Assembly (NCBI GenBank): GCA_964350695.1
Contig: CAYGKM010000009.1
Coordinates: 21,106-85,105 of the forward strand
Length of the DNA: 64,000 nt
Source of the DNA: TMED27 sp964350695
GTDB taxonomy: Bacteria > Pseudomonadota > Alphaproteobacteria > Micavibrionales > Micavibrionaceae
Reading direction: 5' to 3'
Below are positions 58,381 to 64,000 of this stretch, one piece after another. The translations under genes and the position numbers were made by a program. The notes under the pieces are model-generated. The model searched no databases. It was not told where the DNA came from and was given only the letters and a program-made list of their open reading frames with translations. How positions within the stretch are numbered: the first letter of the stretch is position 1; each line of letters begins with the position of its first letter.

Positions 58381-59100
58381 TTATTTTTTTCCCCGGAAAA
58401 CATAGCGGTAGCGATCATGGTCGACGCGGGGCGGGATGCGTGTGGTTTCGAAGATATCATAGCCTTCTTTGAGGTTTTGCCAGAACGGCCCCCAGCCAAG
58501 CGCTTGGTGGATGGCGAGGTTGCCGTCTGTCATTTGGAAGGGGAAGATATGGACGGGCACGTCATAGCCGCCCGCGATGCTGGCCTCGACCATGAGGTAT
58601 ACATCTTCGATCGCGTCATCCGTGATGGCGTAGCAGCCCGAAGATTTGCAGTCACCATGGATCATCAGCTTTGAGCCTGTGCGCCGGTTTGCGCGGTCAT
58701 ATTCGTTGGGGTAGCCGAGATCGAAGGACAGGTGGAATTGGCTCCACGGGTTCATCTGATCGGCGGTGACATTATAGAAGCCTTCGGGGGCCTGGTAATC
58801 GCCTTCCTGAATTTTGGGGCCAAGCTCGCCGCTATAGGTGCAGATAGGATATTTTTTGAAGGGGACGAAGGTGTCTTCGTCTTCGGGCTTGACCCATGTT
58901 TCAAGAGTTTTTTCGTTTTTAATCAGACGGATGAAGACGGGCGCGCCGAGTTCGAGATTTTGCGCGCGCATATCGTTGCGCAGAGCCGCGAGCTTCATAC
59001 CCTTTACGCCCACCAAGCGCTCCGAATTGGGGAGTGCGGGTTTGGTGGTTTGGCAGGCGCTTAATAAAAGGGCGCATGTTATGAGGGCGAGGCGGATCAT
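58381..59100 (-). CDS. Lipoprotein L,D-transpeptidase, YafK type
   Basis: A 239-residue protein with signal peptide and lipobox (LALITCALLLSACQ, Cys17). The YkuD catalytic motif is MIHGDCKSSGCYAIT, with the His and the nucleophilic Cys in S-S-G-C. The segment FYNVTADQMNPWSQFHLSF and the late GWGPFWQNLKEGYDIFE match the YafK/DpaA branch, whose members cut or modify peptidoglycan cross-links or lipoprotein linkage. It is 50 bases downstream of the small membrane gene and 50 bases upstream of purB. Confidence 0.88.
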   Translation of the reverse strand: MIRLALITCALLLSACQTTKPALPNSERLVGVKGMKLAALRNDMRAQNLELGAPVFIRLIKNEKTLETWVKPEDEDTFVPFKKYPICTYSGELGPKIQEGDYQAPEGFYNVTADQMNPWSQFHLSFDLGYPNEYDRANRRTGSKLMIHGDCKSSGCYAITDDAIEDVYLMVEASIAGGYDVPVHIFPFQMTDGNLAIHQALGWGPFWQNLKEGYDIFETTRIPPRVDHDRYRYVFRGKK

Positions 59101-59149
59101 CTTTCTATTTGAGCGTGATTCTTGTTTAAAAGCCAGAGTGGGCGTGGAT

Positions 59150-59278
59150 TTAGTTCTTATATTCCAGTGGTTTTTTAAGCTCGTGCATGTTGAACGGGCG
59201 CTCTTTGGTAGGGCCATAGAAGTAATAAGAGGCCGCGACAACGAGGAGGATGAATGCCAGAACGAAGTATTTGAACAT
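59150..59278 (-). CDS. 42-residue membrane protein coupled to radC
   Basis: Starts on the last base of the radC stop (TGATG), so translation is probably coupled. One clear membrane segment (YFVLAFILLVVAASYYFY, residues 4-21) is followed by a short polar tail (GPTKERPFNMHELKKPLEY). The next gene, 50 bases on, is the YafK lipoprotein. I know no family for it. It fills most of the gap between radC and the transpeptidase gene. Confidence 0.6.
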   Translation of the reverse strand: MFKYFVLAFILLVVAASYYFYGPTKERPFNMHELKKPLEYKN

Positions 59279-59970
59279 CAGATCAGACCGAGGTTTTTGA
59301 AACTGCTATAGCCGTTTTTCGAGATGATGATGTGGTCGTGTATGGTGATGTTGAAGGGTTCTGCGGCGCGGATAATGTGACGGGTGAGTTCGACATCGGC
59401 TTCGGAAGGTTTCGGGTCGCCGCTGGGGTGGTTGTGCATGAGGATGATGGCGGTCGCGCCGAGTTCGAGCGAGCGTTTCATAATCTCGCGCGGATAGGCG
59501 GGGGTGTGGTCGACAGTGCCGGAGCCTTGGATTTCATCGGCGATGAGTTCGTTCTTTTTATTCAGGAACAGAATGCGGAAATGCTCGCGGGTTTCGTGCG
59601 CCATGGTGGCCATGCAGTAATCCATAAGGCGTGTCCACGAATTTAGAACGGGCTTGCCGATAAGTTCGGCCTTGGCAGCGCGGTTGGATAGGGCGGTGAT
59701 GGCTTTGAGGGAGAGAGCGGTTTTTTCTTTTATGCCGTCGATTTTGATGAGTTCTTCGAGCGGCGCGTTCATGGCCTCGGACAGGCCGCCGAAACGGGCG
59801 ATCAGGGCTTTGGAGAGTGGTTTGGTGTCTGCGCGCGGGATGATATTGAAGAGGACGAGTTCGAGGAGTTCGTAATCGGCGAGGGCACCGGGGGTTTGCG
59901 CGAAACGATCGCGCAGGCGGTCACGGTGGCCTGCGTAGTGAGGTTTTTCGATTTTTTTATCAGCGGTCAT
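59278..59970 (-). CDS. radC: RadC-family JAB-domain protein
   Basis: A 230-residue protein with an N-terminal HhH-like region (HRDRLRDRFAQTPGALADY) and a JAB/MPN metalloprotease-like domain: the zinc motif is HNHPSGDPKPSEAD, and LFLNKKNELIADE precedes it. The name refers to DNA repair, but the molecular role of the family is not settled. The ATG giving MTADKK is used because the alternative ATG 15 bases upstream lies within a short repeat. The stop overlaps the small membrane gene. Confidence 0.9.
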   Translation of the reverse strand: MTADKKIEKPHYAGHRDRLRDRFAQTPGALADYELLELVLFNIIPRADTKPLSKALIARFGGLSEAMNAPLEELIKIDGIKEKTALSLKAITALSNRAAKAELIGKPVLNSWTRLMDYCMATMAHETREHFRILFLNKKNELIADEIQGSGTVDHTPAYPREIMKRSLELGATAIILMHNHPSGDPKPSEADVELTRHIIRAAEPFNITIHDHIIISKNGYSSFKNLGLI

Positions 59971-59975
59971 AAGGT

Positions 59976-60008
59976 TTTTAACCATAGATGAACACAGATG
60001 AACACAGG
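59976..60008. repeat. Short tandem AGATGAACAC motif
   Basis: TAGATGAACACAGATGAACA and the following CAGG contain a tandem ACAGATGAAC unit just upstream of radC. Very similar strings (TTTTTAACCA then AGATGAACACAG) occur in unrelated bacterial intergenic regions. The reason for their spread is unclear. Confidence 0.45.
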
Positions 60009-60031
60009 TTTTATTATTTATGTTGTTGGCG

Positions 60032-60517
60032 TTATTTAGGTACTATTGGTGTACATGCAGCGGATTCTGTGTATTGAAAATGTTCTAACTCTTTCATTGC
60101 ACGCCCGACTTCTAAGGCTGCCGCTAGAAAGCCTTTATCTGTAGATGCATCGAATATTGCCTCCATCGTGTCTTGTTCACCTTCGAAGAATTTCAGTATT
60201 TCACATGTATCCATATAACCAAGCTGTTCAGATTCTAAAACAAGCTCAACTGCTTTTACATAGTGAGTTGGGTTAACAGATGATGGGTCTTCTTCTGCAC
60301 GATCAATAAAGTCTTTTATGTCTTTTAGAATTTCTAAGTTTTGTTCGACCACAGATGGCCCTGCTTCTACAGGAACTTCCTCTGAGGGCTGTTGAGAGTT
60401 AGAGTTTGTTTTTTCAAACTCGCCTTCTTTTTTTGCCTCTATGCAATCTGAAACCGTATTGTCTGTGTCCGCTACACATGCAGCAAATGTATTGCTGATA
60501 TTTTTATTCCCGCCCAT
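60032..60517 (-). CDS. Orphan acidic protein, 161 aa
   Basis: AGGAG stands six bases before the ATG. The first 55 residues are polar and low complexity (EGEFEKTNSNSQQPSEEVP), and the rest is helical and acidic (NLEILKDIKDFIDRAEED, HYVKAVELVLESEQL, EILKFFEGEQDTMEAIFD). It has four Cys but no CxxC pair. There is no signal or membrane segment. No family is recognised. It lies between radC and map on the same strand, with gaps of about 60 bases, and is AT-richer than both. Confidence 0.6.
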   Translation of the reverse strand: MGGNKNISNTFAACVADTDNTVSDCIEAKKEGEFEKTNSNSQQPSEEVPVEAGPSVVEQNLEILKDIKDFIDRAEEDPSSVNPTHYVKAVELVLESEQLGYMDTCEILKFFEGEQDTMEAIFDASTDKGFLAAALEVGRAMKELEHFQYTESAACTPIVPK

Positions 60518-60587
60518 GGTTTTCTCCTAACTATTACCGTTGTAATAATTATAAAGATAATTTTTTAATATTCTCTTAAGGGACTAT

Positions 60588-61415
60588 TTAGCTATAAGGC
60601 GGTTTTGTGTATCCCTTGGGCGAAAGAGTGAAAATCTCATATCCCGTTTCGGTCACGGCCAGTGTGTGTTCGAACTGCGCGCTTAAGGATTTGTCGCGGG
60701 TGACAGCCGTCCAGCCATCATCGAGGACTTTTGTTTGGTATCCGCCGGCGTTGATCATGGGTTCGATGGTGAAGAACATGCCGGCTTCAAGGACTGTGCC
60801 TGTGCCGGGCTGTCCGAAATGCATGACGGATGGCGGGGCGTGGAAGGTTCTGCCAAGGCCGTGTCCGCAAAAATCCTCGACGACGGAAAAGCGCTCGCCT
60901 TCTGCGTATTGCTGGATGGCGTGTCCGACATCGCCGAGTGTTGCGCCGGGTTTTACGACTTCGATGCCGCGCATCATACAGTCATATGTGACATCGACGA
61001 GGCGTTTGGCTTTGACGGAGATTTTATCCCCCACCATATACATGCGAGAGGTGTCACCGTGCCAGCCGTCAACGATGACGGTGACGTCGATATTGACGAT
61101 ATCGCCTTCGATGAGTTTTTTTGGACCCGGTATGCCGTGGCACACCACGTGATTTATGGATGTGCAGGTGGCTTTGGGAAAGGGGGGGCGTCCATGCCCA
61201 CCGCCATAGCCCAAGGGTGCGGGAATTGCGCCGCGAGAGGTTGCGTATTTGTGGCAAAACGCGTCGAGCTCTTCTGTGGTGACGCCGGGAACGACCAAAG
61301 GCGTGACTTCATCGAGAATTTCAGCGGCGAGCGCGCCTGCTTTTCTCATGCCTTTGAAGTCTTCTTCGGTGTGGAGTTTTATTCCTTCCGGTGTGTGTCG
61401 GGCTTGCGTATTCAT
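60588..61415 (-). CDS. map: Methionine aminopeptidase, type I
   Basis: Removes the N-terminal Met from new proteins. It has 275 residues with the metal-binding set: Asp in VNIDVTVIVDGWHGD (two Asp), His in GHGLGRTFHAPPS, Glu in FFTIEPMINAGG and Glu in QFEHTLAVTE. The substrate His is in NHVVCHGIPG. ATG is preferred to the preceding TTG in frame. It is divergent from the CinA-type gene with 47 bases between starts. Confidence 0.96.
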   Translation of the reverse strand: MNTQARHTPEGIKLHTEEDFKGMRKAGALAAEILDEVTPLVVPGVTTEELDAFCHKYATSRGAIPAPLGYGGGHGRPPFPKATCTSINHVVCHGIPGPKKLIEGDIVNIDVTVIVDGWHGDTSRMYMVGDKISVKAKRLVDVTYDCMMRGIEVVKPGATLGDVGHAIQQYAEGERFSVVEDFCGHGLGRTFHAPPSVMHFGQPGTGTVLEAGMFFTIEPMINAGGYQTKVLDDGWTAVTRDKSLSAQFEHTLAVTETGYEIFTLSPKGYTKPPYS

Positions 61416-61462
61416 CAATCTGCTTTAACTTATATTTTAATATATTTAGGGCATCATAGAGA

Positions 61463-62248
61463 ATGAGCGTAGAAAACCAAGAAAATTTTAAGCGGGCGGC
61501 GTTGGTGATTATCGGTAACGAGATTTTGTCGGGCCGGACGCTGGATGCAAACACGCAATTTATTGCGCTGGCCTTGGGCGAGCACGGCGTTCCTTTGCGT
61601 GAAGTGCGCGTGGTGCCTGATGTGGAGGCCAAGGTTGTTGAGGCGGTGAATGCGATGCGGGCGGAATATGATTATGTGTTTACCACTGGCGGGATCGGTC
61701 CGACGCATGATGATATTACTGCGGCTTGCGTGGCGAAGGCGTTTGGTTTGGAGTTTGAGCGCCACGAGGGGGCGTATCAGGCGCTTGTGGAGTATTATAC
61801 CGCGCAGGGAGACGAGGTGACGGATGCGCGGGCGCGCATGGCGATGATGCCGCGCGGGGCGAGGTTGATTGCGAACAGCGTTTCGGGCGCACCGGGGTTT
61901 ATAGTTGAAAATGTTCATGTGATGGCAGGCGTGCCGCGGATTATGCAAGGCATGCTGGCGGAGGTTTTGAAAGAGATTCCCGAGGGGCAGAAAATTCTGT
62001 CGAATAACATTATATGTGATTTGGTGGAAAGCGCGGTTGCGGACGGTTTAGGCGTGATTCAGGCGCAGCATATGGATGTTGATATCGGCAGTTACCCTTA
62101 CGCGCGGCGCGGCGTGCATGGCGTGAGTTTGGTTTTGCGCTCCGTGAATGAAAAGGCCCTGCGCGATGCGACGGCGAAGGTGCTTTCGCTTGTGCGTGAA
62201 AAAGGCGGCGAGCCGACGGGGCTTGGTTTGCAGGTGGAGCTAGATTAA
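61463..62248 (+). CDS. CinA N-terminal (molybdopterin-binding-fold) protein
   Basis: A 261-residue COG1058-type protein: AALVIIGNEILSGRTLDAN, YVFTTGGIGPTHDDITAA and MPRGARLIANSVSGAPGF match the MoaB/MogA-like domain of competence-damage protein CinA. The C-terminal nicotinamide-nucleotide amidase domain of full CinA is absent. The N-terminal domain in other bacteria has ADP-ribose pyrophosphatase activity; that may apply here. It ends nine bases inside the convergent MAPEG gene. Confidence 0.85.
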   Translation: MSVENQENFKRAALVIIGNEILSGRTLDANTQFIALALGEHGVPLREVRVVPDVEAKVVEAVNAMRAEYDYVFTTGGIGPTHDDITAACVAKAFGLEFERHEGAYQALVEYYTAQGDEVTDARARMAMMPRGARLIANSVSGAPGFIVENVHVMAGVPRIMQGMLAEVLKEIPEGQKILSNNIICDLVESAVADGLGVIQAQHMDVDIGSYPYARRGVHGVSLVLRSVNEKALRDATAKVLSLVREKGGEPTGLGLQVELD

Positions 62249-62665
62249 AAAGACTTTTAATCCCAGCCATATCCAAAGGGCGGCGACGCAGGCAACGCCG
62301 CACGCATAGGCATTAAAGCGGAGCATCACGTTGTTGCTTCCTGTATGGATAGCCATATGCAGCCAGCGGCTGATGACAAAGAGCAGCGCCAAGATCGCGG
62401 TAACCCAAGATCCTTGAAATAAAATGAAATCAAAAACGATGCCGAGTATAAAAACCAGCGGCATTTCAAATTGGTTTTTAAAGTTGTTCGAGAGTTTAAT
62501 GACGTTTTCGGGCCAATTATCGTTATTGAGTGCGATGTTTTTCATTTGAGCGCTACCCGATTTGAGGGCGGCAACGCGCGCCGCGCCGAGGCGAAACAGC
62601 ACAAAAAAGACCAGAAAGATTTGGCCGAGTATGGCAGCGAATGTGATTTGTTCAACGAGGGTCAT
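62240..62665 (-). CDS. MAPEG-family membrane protein
   Basis: A 141-residue protein with four apolar segments: ITFAAILGQIFLVFFVLF, MPLVFILGIVFDFILF, WVTAILALLFVIS, and a C-terminal GVACVAALWIWLGLKVF. The segments RLGAARVAALKSG and NNFKNQFEMPLVF match the bacterial MAPEG family (membrane-associated eicosanoid and glutathione metabolism). The bacterial role is unknown. Its ATG overlaps the MFS gene stop by four bases (ATGA). Confidence 0.82.
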   Translation of the reverse strand: MTLVEQITFAAILGQIFLVFFVLFRLGAARVAALKSGSAQMKNIALNNDNWPENVIKLSNNFKNQFEMPLVFILGIVFDFILFQGSWVTAILALLFVISRWLHMAIHTGSNNVMLRFNAYACGVACVAALWIWLGLKVFLI

Positions 62666-63876
62666 GGTTTGATCTCTTCAAATTTAAGTTTTCTCAAAGG
62701 CAGTTGTAGCACAAAACACAGGGCGGTCAGGATTAAAAATCCGATGATGAGCGGCCAGAGGGTGTCGTTATACATTTGGCCGATAAGGGTGCCTGCGATG
62801 ACCGATATGATGGACGATAGCGCGCCGATGACGGCGGAGGCGACGCCCGCCAGATGTCCCATCGGTTCCATGGCGATGGCGTTGAGGTTGCCGAATAATA
62901 ATCCCACACAAAAGAATGTGATGGTGGCGTAGGGCATGAAGAGCCAGAGCGGTGCGTGGGAGGGCATAAGCGCGTGCGCGCCAAGCATAAGTGCGGATGT
63001 CAGCATCATCGCCAGCAAAGCATAGTGCACGATGTTCCGCATGCCGTAGCGGCGGACGATTTTGGCGTTGACGACGGAGGCTGCACCGATTGCCAGCGCG
63101 CTGACGGCGAAGCATAGCGGGAACCAAGGGCCGAGGTTGTAATAGCCTTGAAAGATTTGTTGCGCGGAGCTGATATAGCCGATGAGTGCGCCGAAAACGA
63201 GTCCGGCGCAAAGTGTGTAGGTTATCGTCATTTTGTTTGTGCAGGCGATTTTTACGCCCGCAAAAATGGATTTTATGCTGAAAGGTCTGCGGTTTTCATC
63301 GCTTAGTGTTTCGGGCAGGCGAATATGAGCCCATGCCATTGCGCCGAGAGCGACAGCAATCAGCACGATGAAAATCACGCGCCAGTGCGATATATGGACA
63401 ATGAATTGGCCGATGGTGGGGGCGAGAGCGGGGACGATGATGAAAATCGACATCACAAAGGACATAACCCGTGCCATTTCTTGACCGGCGTAAAGATCGC
63501 GCGCCATAGCGACCGAGATTATGCGCGGTGATGATACGCCGATCCCTTGGAGAAGGCGTCCGATGAGCATGAGTTCGAAGCTGTGGGCGAAGATGCTTAA
63601 GACGCTGCCGAATATAAAGATGGCAAGTCCCGCGAAGATTGAGGGCTTGCGGCCGAAGCTGTCTGATATCGGGCCGTAAAAGAATTGCCCGAAGGTGAAG
63701 CCGAGGAAGAGCGTGCCGATGATGTATTGGGTGTGGTTGGCCGTGTCTACGCCCAGATCATGCCCCATCATGGGGAGAGCGGGCAGGACGGTGTCAATCG
63801 AGAGCGCGGTGATGGACATGAGAACCGCCATGAGTGCGACGAATTCGGCGAAGGGGATGTTTTTGCTGGTTGTCAT
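62662..63876 (-). CDS. Bcr/CflA-type multidrug efflux MFS transporter
   Basis: A 404-residue major facilitator with twelve predicted helices. LMSITALSIDTVLPALPMM and FGQFFYGPISDSFGRKPSI (MFS motif A) match the Bcr/CflA branch, as does LLIGRLLQGIGVSSPRI. It probably exports drugs or sulfonamide-like compounds; the substrate is not predictable. AAGGAAA stands before the ATG, which is chosen over a longer frame that runs back into the tRNA gene. Confidence 0.92.
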   Translation of the reverse strand: MTTSKNIPFAEFVALMAVLMSITALSIDTVLPALPMMGHDLGVDTANHTQYIIGTLFLGFTFGQFFYGPISDSFGRKPSIFAGLAIFIFGSVLSIFAHSFELMLIGRLLQGIGVSSPRIISVAMARDLYAGQEMARVMSFVMSIFIIVPALAPTIGQFIVHISHWRVIFIVLIAVALGAMAWAHIRLPETLSDENRRPFSIKSIFAGVKIACTNKMTITYTLCAGLVFGALIGYISSAQQIFQGYYNLGPWFPLCFAVSALAIGAASVVNAKIVRRYGMRNIVHYALLAMMLTSALMLGAHALMPSHAPLWLFMPYATITFFCVGLLFGNLNAIAMEPMGHLAGVASAVIGALSSIISVIAGTLIGQMYNDTLWPLIIGFLILTALCFVLQLPLRKLKFEEIKP

Positions 63877-63948
63877 CGGGGTTTCCTTGTCGCCGATCAA
63901 GCAAGGTCGGGCATGGTAATGATATAAATGAAAAATTATGGATGTAAA

Positions 63949-64000
63949 TGGTGGGCCTGGCCGGACTTGAACCGGCACGTCCATACGGACAACAGATTTT
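63949..64000 (-). tRNA. tRNA-Leu, 5' truncated by the window end (anticodon NAA)
   Basis: Read on the minus strand it gives an anticodon-loop end AAAA, a stem half TCTGT, a long variable arm with GTCC/GGAC stem (type II, as in Leu), the T-arm GCCGG-TTCAAGT-CCGGC and an acceptor 3' half CAGGCCC, then A and CCA encoded. AAAA before the stem means anticodon bases 35-36 are AA; with the long variable arm this means leucine CAA or TAA. The 5' half lies outside. Confidence 0.9.

Overview
The window is ordinary chromosome of an alphaproteobacterium. The evidence is a split ATP synthase operon (atpHAGDC without atpBEF), a class I lysyl-tRNA synthetase, a DUF484-xerC pair, the sucD/sucA/sucB/lpdA block of 2-oxoglutarate metabolism, and copies of a palindromic repeat with CGTCATTGCGAG ends. 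Many AT-richer orphan genes sit singly between housekeeping genes. This suggests a poorly sampled lineage, perhaps Micavibrio-like; that placement is inference. There are no insertion sequences, prophage genes or CRISPR arrays.

Layout. 1-1.3 kb: end of sucD and a DUF4174 protein. 1.3-4.7 kb: an orphan region with a strong promoter, a 39-residue membrane peptide, a very large stem-loop with a G-rich loop strand, and a paralogous gene pair. 4.8-11.5 kb: sucA-thiE-thiD-thiL-sucB, a run in which thiamine diphosphate synthesis genes lie between the E1 gene that uses this cofactor and the E2 gene. 11.5-20.5 kb: orphans, a tandem-domain deaminase, lpdA, xerC with DUF484, transaldolase and a D-amino-acid-oxidase-like gene. 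20.5-24.4 kb: priA carrying an in-frame palindromic repeat, then two overlapping TraX-like acyltransferases. 24.5-30 kb: atpHAGDC with two extra small genes inside.

30-46 kb: a LOG-family gene and pabCAB for 4-aminobenzoate, a DinG/XPD-type helicase, a nitroreductase, orphans, lysS, a DUF481 outer-membrane-type protein, a protein with a probable double-stranded-RNA-binding domain, and a histone-H1-like Ala/Lys/Pro protein. 46-54 kb: uvrB, several small envelope proteins, a GNAT acetyltransferase, a membrane-anchored coiled-coil protein of four exact 21-residue repeats, and an XRE regulator. 54-64 kb: alpha-glucosidase, cyclophilin, bfd and bfr with two iron-box-like sites, purB, a YafK-type L,D-transpeptidase, a 42-residue membrane protein coupled to radC, map, a CinA-type protein, a MAPEG protein, a Bcr/CflA efflux pump and the 3' end of a tRNA-Leu.

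Connections between genes. SucA, SucB and Lpd are the three parts of the 2-oxoglutarate dehydrogenase complex; SucD acts on its product and ThiE/ThiD/ThiL supply the E1 cofactor. PabA/B/C form one folate-precursor pathway. Bfr stores iron and Bfd releases it. PriA, UvrB, RadC, XerC and the Fe-S helicase serve DNA maintenance but are scattered. The signals least explained by known genes are the stem-loop at 3078-3176, the inverted repeat over the transaldolase ribosome binding site (18741-18840), the repeat inside priA, the dsRBD-like orphan, the degenerate second deaminase domain and the 21-residue coiled-coil array.
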